Part shown: one piece after another, positions 1 through 11,960 of the stretch
Layout: each line of letters starts with the position of its first letter
Position numbering within the stretch: the first letter of the stretch is position 1
Assembly: GCF_014851395.1 (NCBI RefSeq)
Contig: NW_024041262.1
Span: 17,413,671-17,477,670, forward strand
DNA length: 64,000 nucleotides
Direction of reading: 5' to 3'
DNA from: Micropterus salmoides
Taxonomy: Eukaryota > Chordata > Actinopteri > Centrarchiformes > Centrarchidae
Notes under the pieces: generated by a model
The model's input: only the letters and a program-made list of their open reading frames with translations
Database searches by the model: none
Told to the model about the DNA's origin: nothing
Position numbers and translations under genes: made by a program

Positions 1-2200
1 CCCAGATCACTGACAGTATTAAACTATATTTATTAACAGGCAAGGAAAAAGTCAGATTCATAATGATGGTAGAGTTCGGCAGTGTTGATGCCAAATATGT
101 AGAGGACTGAAGTTAATTGATTACACTGTTTTCATACATTCATTTATGTTATATTTCAATAAATTGATTACACTTTATTTTAGAAGCAAACAACAAAGCT
201 TTCTTTATCTTTGATGCCCTGAAAACCACGTATCTAAAACTATACACAGAAATGGTAGAGGAATGAGCAGAGAAAAGCTAGGCTGGTCTATAAAAGAAAA
301 CCAGACATGTAAAGATACTTTTGTGTTGACAAATCATTCTCCAACAGTTGGTAAAAATAAATTTTTTTAAAAAAAAGTTGCATTCTATTATTCTGAATAT
401 GGTAAAACCCGATATTGTTGTCTAAACTAATTTTCTATCATGAGGAGAATTACCTATAAGAGTTTGTATTACCTGTAAGATTTTATTTACTTAACTTAAT
501 TTCTGATGAATATTCAGTGTCACCTGTTGACAGCAGATCAGACACAACAGCTATTTGCTATTGCTATTTGAAATCTTGTTTACATGAGAAGTTAGATTCA
601 GCTGAAAAATTCAACACTGTAAAAATTCAGTGTTGTTTGTATGTTTCTGAGATGTCTGTCAGACAAACAATGACCAACTGACAGAACTAATAATCTGACA
701 GTGGAGTCTATTATGTGTGATGCAATTAGATACCTCTATTCTTTAAACCTTGCCCTGAATCTGATAAACCTGAGGATAAGACGCTTTCGTATCACTTTTG
801 GAATGAACATGACAGACCGAGAACAAAATGTCACTAATAAGATCAGCTCCACGTTTGCTCAGACATTTCCAAAATTACTAAAACGACTAGAGTGAAAAGG
901 GGAAACAAGCCTTTGTTTGCATCATTGATTGAGTGTCCTTTGTTTTCCCCTCTGATCCACTCTGACTTGTTCTGTCTATTGTGTAAGCCCCTGTTTAATG
1001 AGCATAATCTGATGAAAACACAGCGATCTGCTTTTCACTTTGCATTGGCAAAGGCAGTTCAACTAGCCTCCTTCTCCGCCCCCATCTTTAACACAGCTAT
1101 GAGACCTCTAATTATGCAAGGATTCAAGTAGCTTTTCACAAAACACAGTGTTGTCCTTTAGAGCTGGAGAGCGCTCCATGAGCTGAAAGGACAGGCTGCA
1201 TGTTTGTAGGTTGAGCAAATTCAATTTATTTGATTAGTTCTCTGCATCTGCTTCAAGTTTGGTTTAAATGATGAATCTCGTGTTTTTTTTTACATTATTT
1301 TTCATGTTTGGCCTAATAAGTCTGAACCCAAAACTCACACATAAATGCAAAACATCTATATCCAAAAGCTGTGTATACAGTCGGTTATTTTTCATCATAG
1401 GCCCAGACAGAAATTATTTTTGTGTGTCTTCTTTAGGACTTTCTAAGTGACATATGCATTGTCTTTTGGCAAAACACATTCCAGAGGCTAGTTGTCAGAT
1501 TCAAAAATCCAGCATTCAGAAATCTCAAGTTTCAGTTGCTCCAATCTTAAAAGAAAAACAGTTTGACTGCTTACAAATGTAAACTCAATCTCCCTCCTGT
1601 TCATTTTGTGTCTCTGTTCATTTTCTCCTGCTAATTATCATCTAATCTGATCACACTTGATCAGATGAATGGCTCATCCAAATGCAATTGGCTGCAACTG
1701 AGCAACTGGTATATGTTATTGTAATATGTGACAGAAACAAGACTTGGTGTGTCATCGTCACGCATTAGATCACCTGGTGCCCCTGTGGGTTTGCAGGCTT
1801 TTGTACAAAGCTGATTTGAAAGGTCTTTATCACTATGGTAAGCATTCAATTTGATGTCTGCCTGCAGCACTTCCTGACTAATAAAATTACAATGAATACA
1901 ATGAGCTCCGGTCCAGGAGAAAGGCACAGTGCATATTGCTTTCCTGTTGCACACAGGTGCAACAGAGGATAGGCTATTTGAATATTTGATACAATGGATG
2001 AATGACTAGTTGATCCTCAGCAGGTCACAGTGTTAAACATCCATATGGTAATCTGTCTTTCATGTGCTTTAAATAAATAAAGACAATTTTTTAAGTTTAA
2101 GTTTCGGTGTCTTATTAATGCGTAAAAAAAAGGCGTAATTTGCCAAGGCCAAGCAGTTAACAGCTCCATGTTGAGGTGTGATAATCCGTGGACCGTTTAT
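1..2200. other. Intergenic DNA upstream of the homeobox gene
   Basis: I see no coding exon here on either strand. Open frames are short, AT-rich and lack protein-like composition. The stretch is AT-rich and probably holds distal control elements of the hmx gene, but I cannot delimit any from one sequence. An hmx2 homeobox, a common hmx3 neighbour, is not present in these bases. Confidence 0.5.
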
Positions 2201-2209
2201 TCAATTTAG

Positions 2210-2684
2210 TGGCAGGTGATTGTGGCTCGTGCACGCCCCCAAAAGACCCCTTAGACATTTTCCTCTTTAATCTAATTGGATGATAAGTGGGTGCGTACTG
2301 TGAGCCCGAAGGCAAAACGCTTGCGCGGCCTTTTTCTTTGGAATCTATTCTCGTCACAGCCCCTCGCGGTTTCATCTCAAATCCCATTTGCTATTGTACC
2401 TGCCCAATAGCAGAGACCGAGCGCGTTTTAACTCGGATGCCATTCTTTATTTCATCACTACAATCCTGCGCATGTTTGACGCAGTGATCTCGGCGCTCTC
2501 ACTTTGATCATCCTCAGGAGCTGGACGCAGCTTCGGGTGACTTCCTGTTCCTTTCTTCTCTCTCTCGCTCTTTCTTTTTCTCGTTGCCTATGCTTTTAAT
2601 ATAGACTGTAAAAGACAATAGTTTTCAGGTGTTTATATCCTTCGATAGGTTTTAATGGTGATCCACATCGGACAGTAAACGGTG
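2210..2684 (+). promoter_or_regulatory. Proximal promoter and 5' UTR of hmx3-type gene
   Basis: The 475 bases before the start codon are richer in G+C and CpG than the flanks, notably around 2300-2420 and 2480-2540. A CCAAT box lies in the context gcccaatagc near 2401-2410. A pyrimidine-rich run sits at about 2550-2585. The transcription start is not determinable. The promoter call rests on composition and position directly upstream of the ATG at 2685. Confidence 0.45.
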
Positions 2685-3866
2685 ATGGCAGACTCTGATG
2701 CGCAAGAGACTCGCCAACCTGCAAAAGAGTCGCCGTTCTCCATAAAGAACCTGCTGAACATTGAAGACAAGCCCACAAAGCCGAAAAGCGTCCTCGGCTC
2801 CTCCAAAGGTGTGTTTGAAGGCAGCTTCTTCTCTCGGCTCGGTGACTTGTCTTTCCCTCGATTTGAGTTGCCCACACAGAGAATTGGACTATCAGCACAG
2901 TATTTGGAGAGAGCGTCAACCTGGTGGTACCCATACACGCTCGGGACTCATCTGAGGACTGGAGGTAAATATTATTCAAACTTCACTAGCAGATAAAGGA
3001 AATGTAGCCTAGTGTTTTGGTCTGGAAAAATCTGATTTTAGATTCATGTAACAGCAAAAGGCCTGTTATTTCGAACAGATACCACTTGATTAATGTGGGA
3101 TTTAAAACAGAGCCTATTCTCTGAATTGTATGGAATTATGTCCCTAAACTCTCTATTAAACATCAACATTTTAACAAAAAGAAAAAACGCATAGGCCTAT
3201 TTCACAATTGCAGACCACAAGTTTAAAGGTAAAGGCTCAGAGGATCAAATTGATGTATTGTTTCCCCCTGCAGGGTCTGAGAAGGCCAACCTGAGGGAAA
3301 CATCGCCGGCACCGGACAGGCGTTCCCCGGATCTCCAAAAAGGTGACCAAGATGCGAAAGAGGAAAGCGCCGACGACGATATCGCGCTGGATGACAGTGA
3401 CTCGGAAGAACCAAAGAAGGAAATAGACCAGGAGGACGACTGGAGGAGAAAAACGGACGAGTTGGACTCCGAGAGGAAGCCCTGTCGGAAGAAGAAGACG
3501 CGCACGGTGTTTTCCAGGAGTCAGGTCTTCCAGCTGGAGTCCACCTTCGACATAAAGCGCTACCTGAGCAGCTCGGAGAGGGCAGGCCTGGCCGCGTCCC
3601 TGCACCTGACAGAGACGCAGGTGAAAATCTGGTTTCAGAACCGGAGGAATAAGTGGAAAAGGCAGCTGGCCGCGGAGCTGGAGGCAGCCAACCTGAGCCA
3701 CGCGGCGGCGCAGAGGATTGTGCGGGTTCCCATACTTTACCACGAGAACGGAGCCACAGAAACGGCCGGGGGCCCCGCAGCAAACTCACCGGGCAGCCAG
3801 TCACTCCTGGCTTTCCCCCACCACATGTACTATTCCCACCCGGTCCCACTGCTGAGGCCTGTTTAA
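2685..3866 (+). CDS. hmx3: HMX3-type homeobox transcription factor (NKX5 family), two exons
   Basis: Exons: 2685-2964 (donor G|gtaaat) and 3274-3866 (acceptor ccctgcag|GG), joined in phase 1; 290 residues. Visible parts: an eh1/TN-like motif FSIKNLL at residues 18-24 (Groucho-type corepressor contact in this family), the conserved block GDLSFPRFELP...WWYPYTL at about 52-87, an acidic linker at about 120-155, and a homeodomain at about 165-224 containing KIWFQNRRNKWKRQ. It is followed by the HMX-specific block LAAELEAANLSHAAAQRIVRVP and the family C terminus VPLLRPV. The last two features mark HMX3 rather than HMX2 or HMX1. The family acts in the nucleus in inner ear, lateral line and hypothalamic development. 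The homeodomain reads STFDIKRYL where vertebrate HMX3 has Met in place of Ile. That change, with the missing hmx2, makes the teleost duplicate hmx3b possible; hmx3a is the alternative. The start is the ATG at 2685, since an in-frame GTG just before it is not a eukaryotic start. Confidence 0.93.
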
Positions 3867-3976
3867 CACTGACTGTGATTATGCGCTGTACATATGTTTT
3901 TAAATGAGAGTGACATTCATTGGAAAAAACACTACATTTTTGTATATTTTGTAGATTCAAGGGACACATAGGTCAA

Positions 3977-3977
<1 letters not shown>

Positions 3978-4012
<35 letters not shown>
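3978..4012. repeat. (TTA)n microsatellite in hmx3 3' region
   Basis: Perfect or near-perfect TTA triplet run about 35 bases long, in the probable 3' UTR of the homeobox gene. Confidence 0.9.
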
Positions 4013-4013
<1 letters not shown>

Positions 4014-4120
4014 GTCTATTGTTAGCATATTATCCTTTATCCTGTTTAAGCCTCTAGAGCATGACACATTGTCCATATGGATCTAATTGGTGTTACAGAT
4101 GGGACATTCTCAAAATTTAA

Positions 4121-4121
4121 A

Positions 4122-4154
<33 letters not shown>
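4121..4154. repeat. Second (ATT)n microsatellite
   Basis: About 34 bases of ATT triplets, roughly 110 bases after the first run. Both are length-variable candidates within one untranslated region. Confidence 0.9.
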
Positions 4155-5639
4155 GGTAAAATAGTTACATGATCAAAGGTGGCTGAATATATTTTAATGT
4201 AGGCTTTTTAATTTGAAAAAAAAAAAAAAAGAGCTTGTTTTAAGGGTTGACTGTCCATATGTATTTTACCGAGGTTTGTGTCAGTTTTGTGCAATACTGT
4301 TTGCTTCACATGGTTACCAGCCTTTGTCACCTAAAGTTAGCTTTTACAGGAAACAAATCACACCTTTTTCTCTTTGTAATAGTGAGGACAATCATGTCAT
4401 CCTTAAAGAATATCCCCCAGTAACTGCAGGTGATAGGCAATTGTTTTTATGACGCAATGTTTTACCGTAATTTTAAAGCCATGAAAGAGACAAAATAGCC
4501 TCTGTTTTTGTGTTGCTATGTTTTTTTCTCTGATATTGTTATTAAAATTATGTATATTAAATGATCTTACACTCAGTAAAGAGTTCGTTCCAAAATGAAA
4601 TGTATCTATTCTTAATACAATTGTGATGTACATGAAAAAAAAAGATAATTAATTTAAGACATAAAGATCTTGGTTTTCAAATATTCATGAGGTTGGAGTG
4701 ATTCGATATATAGCCTATATAGACTAGGCAAGGCACGTTGAGGGTCTACAGTGATTTTAATGCTCTCTAAAATAAAAACTTGAAATTGGACTATTTTAAT
4801 AGTTAATTAATGATGGCCATCTTTTTAAAATCTGATCTGAAAAATTTGGAGCGACGGTAAACCCTACTTTTAAACAGCATTTGAGGAACCATTATTCTGG
4901 AATTTTGTGAAGTTTTTTAGGACTACAGAATATTTTGAATATTACTCAAGGACACTTTGATCTTTTGCTGTAGAACTATTTGTTATTATTTATTAAATGT
5001 CTTAAATAACCGATAACTGAGCAGATGTCAATAGATTATACCCAAACAAACGCTACATTAAGATTAATGTATGTTAAGATTCACAATTAAAATTCCATTA
5101 AACATTCATTCATTTAAAAATTAAAAGTATTAGTAGCCTACAGGAGCCACTGTTTGTCCTAAATTTTTCACACATTTTAACGATCTTGATATTATGTCAA
5201 GGTTGTAGGCTGAGGTAGCCTATTTTTCTTTGCTGTTGGCGTCTGAGAAGAAGACTGAATTAGGCTGTGACTTGTTGCCATCATTCTATTAGACTAGACC
5301 TATTTGGGCAACGTTCTCCTCAAATCACAAAAAATAATATGAAGAAAGGCTACACAGAGATAAAAATCACATTGATAGGCCTATTCCTAGCCTATTGTAA
5401 GATTCTTATCAATTACAGTTCCGCTGTAGGTTAATTTTCTGTTTATAGTATGGGGAATTATAATGTTTACAATATATATATATATAATAAGGATATTGTA
5501 TTGCATTGTATCCATCTAAAAATTACAGTTATTCATACTCGGAAAATCTTAGGCAGCCTATATGTCAGAGAGCGAGAGACAGAGAGAGAAAGAGAGCGAG
5601 TGCAGTCCTATGTCATGTGATCTGTGCTGAGGCAACGGA

Positions 5640-5862
5640 AATATCCGTTGAGGTCAAATCAACCAATCAGAACACAGGCGGGAATTTGAACATTCGTCTT
5701 AACCAATCAGTCTTCTCGAGCAACGGCAGGTTTCCGAAAGGAGCTAGCTTCAGGCAGCCACATTGCTTTATAGCATTTCCACGTTATATATTTTAGATTT
5801 AAAATATCTTTTAGTTAAAGAAAAGACCCAGACCCGCGATTGAAGAACACCAAACTGCAGCG
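5640..5862 (+). promoter_or_regulatory. bub3: bub3 promoter and 5' UTR exon with CCAAT, E2F/CDE-like and CHR-like elements
   Basis: Two identical aaccaatcag boxes lie 40 bases apart (CCAAT cores at 5663-5667 and 5703-5707). Between them lies GGCGGGAA (5677-5684), an E2F or CDE-type site, immediately followed by TTTGAA (5685-5690), the CHR core. NF-Y boxes plus CDE/CHR are the known arrangement of G2/M genes repressed by the DREAM complex in quiescence, which fits a spindle-checkpoint gene. A non-coding first exon probably ends at 5862 (donor gtaagt at 5863). The transcription start is not resolved; a TATA-like tatatattt lies near 5785. Confidence 0.65.
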
Positions 5863-6768
5863 GTAAGTATAGTTTAACGGCTAAAACCAGGGCTTGTACT
5901 TTAGCATACGTGGTAAAGCCGTTACTAAGTTAGCGTTAGCAATCCCCGGTGGTGGCAGTAGATGTGGGCTTGGTGTAATTGCTGGATGTAACGGTACAAT
6001 TCGTGTTGACTGTGAGAGAAGAACAAATGCGATCAAAAACCAACATAGTAAAGTTAATTTTCCACGAGCTCTCGTAACAGAAAACACCGCTAAATAGCGT
6101 GGAAGTAAGTACTCGGTGGGGCTACTTGGCTAACGTACATTCACAACCACTGTCGCTGAGCTAGGCTAGGCTAACAACAGGAAAGCCATTGATCCACCAG
6201 TAACGTGTAAGTTCATGCCAATAGCCCACTCCCAGTGATATTTAAAGGTAACGTAATTGCTTTCAGAAAGAAATTATTTTATTAGTCTCAGTAAAGTAAT
6301 GTAACGTTAACTAATGATGTCTTGTAAGGTTTTGGAAAAAGAGCCACCCGCTGCTATTCAAAACACTGTTGTGGCTGTTACTTCAAACCTGACCTTTTAT
6401 AATGACAAATCTAAAGGTTGTGTATTTAATCTAACAAGTCACAGTAATTGAATGCTCACTTACTTACATTTAGCATCCAAGAATCCTGAACTTAAGAGAC
6501 GACATTTTGTTTTGTCTGTGGCAGCAGTGGTTTAGTTTCAGATCATCTGGTTTTGGATTCAGTTATATACAGGGAATGAACACAATAGCAGTAACTGTGA
6601 GTTCAGTGTAATGTATCTAACAATCGTTACTTTTGTGAAGCATATTATGTTAACGTTGTGTTTTAGCCGTGTCAGACTGGTGTATATTAAGCTTTGGACA
6701 TTTTTAGAGCTATAGTTTGTAGTGGTGTTGAACTAGATTGTGGATTTTAAGCTTTTTATGTTTTTGCT

Positions 6769-6796
6769 CTATCTATCTATCTATCTATCTATCTAT
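6769..6796. repeat. (ATCT)n microsatellite in bub3 intron 1
   Basis: Seven tandem ATCT units in the first intron, about 130 bases before the first coding exon. Confidence 0.9.
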
Positions 6797-6928
6797 ATAT
6801 ACATACACATATTAGGTTTTTTTTATTTAAATGTGTCATTTAGGTGTCCATTGGATCTCATTAAAGTCACCTTGGAGCTCTACATAGTCTCAGTTTCAGA
6901 CTTTAATTATTATTACTTTTTTTTCCAG

Positions 6929-9900
6929 ATGACCGGCTCAAATGAGTACAAGTTGAACCAGGGACCAGAGGACAGCATCTCTGCTGTCAAGTTCAGCCCC
7001 AGCACAACCCAGTGTCTGCTGGTTTCCTCCTGGGACTGCACTGTCCGTCTCTATGATGTCATTAGCAACACCATGCGGATGAAGTACCAGCACTCAGCTC
7101 CAGTTCTTGACTGCGCTTTTTATGTACGTAACAGATTATTATATTTGTGTAGATCCCTTATTGAAGTCTTGCGCACACTGATGATAATGCCGTTTTACTT
7201 TTAGGACCCAACACATTCTTGGAGTGGAGGTTTAGATGCACAATTAAAAACTCATGATTTGAACACAGACCAAGGTATGTCAGAAGCATGCAAAGCACTA
7301 ATAAAAGGCTTAAGGTTGTATCACTTAAACCTTCATAACTATGCCATTAATTTGCTGTATGTATTTTTATTTATGGTGCTGTTTAATATTATGCTTAAAT
7401 AGATACAATAGTTGGATCACATGATGCCCCCATTCGTTGTGTGGAATACTGCCCAGAGGTTAATGTCATGGTCACGGGTAGCTGGGACAGATCAGTTCGG
7501 CTTTGGGACCCAAGGACTCCCTGCAATGCTGGCACCTTTACTCAGCCTGAAAAGGTAGAGTAAATACAGATTGCAGTAAATGTGTGCAGGATTTTATGAG
7601 GGACTGTCTTGCGGGAACATTTTAACAACTGACAGCCTACTAGCTTCTTAGTTTTAATTTCTAAACCACAATGAGATGATTTTAAAGTCACAATGACCTG
7701 TCATTTTTAGATGCCTTGTTAATGTGATGCATTTCTTAAAGAAACAAGATGTTAACATAACTTACAAAGACAATTCAAAAGTGTAAACCAGTAGGATATG
7801 AGGCAATGGAAAATAAACTTTTTTGATTTATGTTGTGGAATATTCAGGAACACCACTGGTGCATAAAGAGTTGACCATTAAAGAAACTGTTTTAGTCTTA
7901 ATGTATAAGAAAATTAATTCCTTGAGAATTTGGTAATTTACTGTCACATAGCTGTTTATTACTTTGGTGAATAAGATGTTACTTTATTGTGTGTCATTTA
8001 TTGTTGCATGTGTCTGCTTTGGTATCAAGGAGGACGTTTGGCATTGTTAGTGTCTCCTTGTCTCATACTTGTGGTCTTTGAAAGGTGTATACCCTCTCTG
8101 TGGCTGGAGATAGGCTGATCGTTGGCACAGCTGGAAGACGAGTCCTTGTGTGGGATTTGAGGAACATGGGCTACGTTCAGCAAAGAAGAGAGTCCAGTCT
8201 CAAGTATCAGACTCGCTGCATTAGAGCCTTCCCCAACAAACAGGTACACTTTAAAGTAGAATCGACTTTTTATTAAAGTGTGCACTGTACTGCTGAAAGA
8301 CAACAGCTCAAACTTGACAGATAATTTACTCCAAATAGAGCATCATGTTTCGGATGCAGATTCCAGTGTTAATGTGAAAAGGTTGGTTAGTAACTTTATA
8401 TTTTCTGTGTCTGCTCCAGGGCTACGTGTTGAGTTCAATCGAGGGACGTGTAGCTGTGGAGTACCTGGACCCAAGCCAGGAGGTTCAGAAGAAGAAGTAC
8501 GCCTTCAAGTGCCACAGGCTGAAGGAGGATGGAATCGAGCATGTTTACCCTGTCAATGCCATCTCATTTCACGGTGTTCATAACACCTTTGCCACAGGTA
8601 GGACTGGCTAGAATAATACTTGACACAAGTATTTCTTGCTACATTTAGTCTGTTTCCATAATTTCTTCTTGTAAAGCTCATACATTTTCCTATGACCTTA
8701 AGCTGCCATGGTGGCATGAGGAACTTTTAAGGTTGACCTTGATCCCCTGCTTCCCCCAGGTGGCTCAGACGGCTTTGTGAACATCTGGGACCCGTTCAAC
8801 AAGAAGCGCCTGTGTCAGTTCCACAGGTACCCGACCAGCATCGCCTCGCTGGCCTTCAATAACGACGGCACCATGCTTGCAATTGCCGCCTCCTACATGC
8901 ACGAGAAGGGAGACATCAACCACCCGGAGGACGCCATCTTCATCCGCCAAGTCACAGATGCCGAGACCAAGCCCAAGTGAGTCTTCCTCACCTCATGTGT
9001 CCACAGTGGGACAGATTGCTACCCACTGAATCCGTGAGCAGCTGCATTTACAAAGAGCACGTCCAGCTGCAGCATATACTGATCTGTATCTCTGCCCATC
9101 CACTTTTCAATATCCGACAGTTGAAAGATACAAACTTGACAATCGTCCCATCAGTTGTCTATGCTGTCATAAATATACACTTGGTGACAAGACAAATAGG
9201 CTGTACATTGTAATGCAATCCACTATAATGGATTCTGTATATAAATATCACCTTTTGTGAAATTAGAAATTTTCTTTTGTCTTTTGACGCTAAGGCAGTC
9301 TTGTCATTTTTGAGGCTGTTTGTTGTATTGGCTTGTACTATATTGAAATGTGTTTTATTCCATGTTTTTTCATGTATATCAGCAAGGGTGAAATCAATAG
9401 CAAAACCATAGTATGTAACTGAAGACAACTGTTCAATTTTTCACAATTTTATTTGTGTTTTTCTGGTCACTGCAGGTTTGACTGCCTCTAAAGCCCTATG
9501 ATGAATATCATACAGTTAAGCAACAAGTTGGCATTTTAAAGGATACATTATCAGTTAGGGCTGCAACTAACAATACTTTCTTAATTGGTTAATCTGTTCT
9601 TTTGTTTTTGATTGATTAGTCTATACAGTGTACAAATTAATAAAATAAGTTTGAAGAGCCCAAAGGGACATCTTCAAATTGCTTGTTTTGTCAGACAAGC
9701 AGTCCAACACCAATAGATTTTTGTCTACATAAGAACATAAGAGAATCTTGGGACAAGTGAATGTTCAAGTTTATAGTTTGAAAAAAATTTGTGAAACAAT
9801 GAATTTACTGTTGAAATAGTTCAGACACACTGTTATTTAAAATAACTATAATCTCACTTGGCAGATAATATTCATGCATTAAGGGTATACGGACTTCCAG

Positions 9901-10232
9901 TTAAACGTGGCATTGATAAATCAATGTTTGGCCAAGAGCTAGAATACTTTTGTTTTTTTTAAATGTTTGTAATGTCGAAAACAAAACATTCCCATTTGTC
10001 ACACAATTGAGACTTTAGAGAAAATTACTTCTTACCATTGTTGATTCAAGTGTGATAAACATCTAAATTAGAAGATCACACCATATGTCACAAATATTTT
10101 CTAGTAGTTCAAACTCTGCGAAACCGTGCAGAGTTAGTCTGTCTCTCTGCACCTGCAGAAACTACACATGGTGTTGCTCCTGAGTTGATTTAGATCTGTT
10201 CTCTCCTGTTTTTGGTGTCCAGGTCAACCTAA
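6929..10232 (+). CDS. bub3: Mitotic spindle checkpoint protein Bub3 (WD40 propeller)
   Basis: Coding exons: 6929-7123, 7205-7274, 7403-7554, 8085-8243, 8420-8597, 8760-8976 and probably 10223-10232, all with GT-AG borders and compatible phases; about 326 residues, against 328 in human. The first coding exon opens exactly at its ATG (ttccag|ATG). The protein begins MTGSNEYKLNQ and is recognisably Bub3 throughout, for example SWDCTVRLYD, CPEVNVMVTGSWD, GTAGRRVLVWDLRNMGYVQQ, FATGGSDGFVNIWDPFNKKR and IFIRQVTDAETKPK. Bub3 is a WD40 beta-propeller that binds GLEBS motifs of BubR1 and Bub1 and phosphorylated MELT repeats of KNL1 at kinetochores. The C terminus has alternatives. Splicing at AA|gtgagt (8977) to 10223 gives KPKST; using the acceptor before 9477 gives KPKFDCL; reading through gives KPK with a stop at 8978-8980. 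I prefer the first, by analogy with vertebrate KPKS... endings. Confidence 0.95.
9555..9760 (+). repeat. Teleost interspersed repeat (gggctgcaactaac family)
   Basis: Begins agggctgcaactaaca and continues with the diagnostic segments ggttaatctgtt, gattgattagtct and cttcaaattgcttgttttgtc. The same segments recur at 24.3, 28.4, 30.0 and 36.1-36.5 kb, so this is a dispersed family. It lies between bub3 exons 7 and 8. Confidence 0.7.
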
Positions 10233-11389
10233 GTCCACCTTGGAATGGTTCCCTCTGCGTATGAAGCCTTTATCACATTTGGGTTATCTGCTGGCATCCA
10301 GTGTATCATTATGTTGTTTCCTGTCATTTCTTTCTATTCCAACAGTTTTTCTTTCTTGTAAGTAGTGTTTGTGAAAACCTTTCTTCTCTTTTCTGGCTAT
10401 TGTTAAATATGTCATTGTTTCATGTATGTTTTGCTTGATTATTTTAAATGGAATTGGAGTGTTTTAACACTGATAGGACTTTGACACTTGCATTATAATA
10501 TAAAAATATCAAACATTTTGACCAACAGCATAATGTCAGTTCATACTTCAACTTCTGTCACATGTGCTACCTACAAAAGAGAACCTGAGAAATGCCAGGA
10601 ATGAGTCAGGGCAGGAGAGGGTGTCCTGTTGATGATGTGTTGAGGGAAAGCGATGATCCACTTGTCTTGCCGAGGGCTCCACTTGCCCTCAGACAGTGAC
10701 CTGTGCTGATAGACATCACAGGTCTGCGGCCTAAACCAAATTCTTCTTTTATTGTTGGGGAAAACTTGGAGAAAACCACTAAACTGGATGATCCTGCTGC
10801 ATCTGTCAGACTGGTGGTTGAGGAGGTTCACACAAAAGTAAAAACAATCATGAGGCTCATTTCTAGATTTCTGTTATCTTTCATGGTGCATTACCAATTG
10901 AGTACCTGAGTGGTAAATTCCGGTTTATCAGGGTGGAAGCGTGCTGCAGATCTGAGTGCAATCCATCTTTATGATTTCAGTGTGAGGTGGGATTGCTCTG
11001 AACTCGTTCATCGAGAAATGTATATAGAGAATGAAAATCGTATGAAAGTTCAATCCATTAAATATAGATTTTATTAAAATAGAAGATAAAGGATGATGGA
11101 GATGTGTCAATACTTTTTCCATCATTATCGCTGAACTTATCTTCTGCTGTTTGTTACACTGATGACAGTCGGATGCAATGCAGACTTTTTGTTTTTTATT
11201 TTTAAATGCAGTATTCAGCATGATGTGAATGGGAACAGTGAACATAGAGCAGTGCCCAGCAAAAGTCTAAGTGGTGTCTTTTTCCCTCAGTTCAGATTTG
11301 CAATTGCAACTAATGCAATTTCTGAAGCCCTTCAGCCAAAGCAGCAGAGATGATATAGATGTCAATTATTCTATTTAAGAGCTCCAATT

Positions 11390-11960
11390 TTTTCTAATGG
11401 CTCTATCTGCTTCTGCGGTATCCTGGAAATGATTAGTTTGGCGCAGTTAAATGATGTAACTAATTCCCATGATTGTCGATAATGAGTCTATCTTTGACGT
11501 TGGATTATGACTGCAGCTTAATATGAAATGGCATTCATTTGTGGGACATAATTGCTGCCCATGAAGCGGACTGAGAATGGCCGGGGGGGGTTGTTGTTGA
11601 GGCTATGGCGAATTACCTTATTTCCAGTCATCTTTGGCTTCCGCTAAATTGGAAAATTGAGTTCTTTGAGTGACTGTTGAGATTTTCTTGTCTGTATTGG
11701 ATAGCTGTTTTGTGGGAAAAAGTAATTTGGCAACCAATTTTTCAGGTGCATTAAAGCAATTAGTATTTCTGCAGCCTTAACACACAGTTTGCAAAGAGTT
11801 ACACATGCAGTCCCTTTTTATTCAGTGCCTTAAAGGATTTATTAAGGCCTGTAATTTAACAAATTGAAGTAGATAAATCTGCCGCATTATCTATTAGCAT
11901 CTTCCTGCAAGCCTGTCTCCACAGAGCACTCTCCAGGGTTTCCTTAAACAAAGGACCAGC
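11390..11960. promoter_or_regulatory. Candidate conserved non-coding element
   Basis: Non-repetitive, non-coding stretch of balanced composition, rich in homeodomain-type ATTA/TAAT cores (for example aatgattagtttggc and gtaactaattccc), with no fish-repeat signature. It lies about 1.2 kb downstream of bub3 in a locus with a developmental regulator. The call is by appearance only and needs cross-species alignment. Confidence 0.25.

Larger units (their letters stand above)
3867..5600 (+). other. hmx3 3' UTR and hmx3-bub3 intergenic DNA
   Basis: No exon with homeobox coding potential occurs here on either strand. That matters because in tetrapods HMX2 lies between HMX3 and BUB3. A canonical AATAAA at 4771-4776 is a plausible poly(A) signal for the homeobox gene, though earlier variant signals (ATTAAA near 4540) are possible. 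The remainder is AT-rich with no recognisable element. Confidence 0.5.

Noticed and set aside
3223..3969. 248-residue open frame on the minus strand
   Set aside because: It lies antisense to the GC-rich hmx3 exon 2 and has a low-complexity Ser/Pro/Arg composition; it is a shadow of the homeobox exon.
3867..5600. Search for hmx2 between hmx3 and bub3
   Set aside because: No homeodomain segment such as WFQNRRNKWK occurs in this interval in any frame; its absence is reported as a finding instead.
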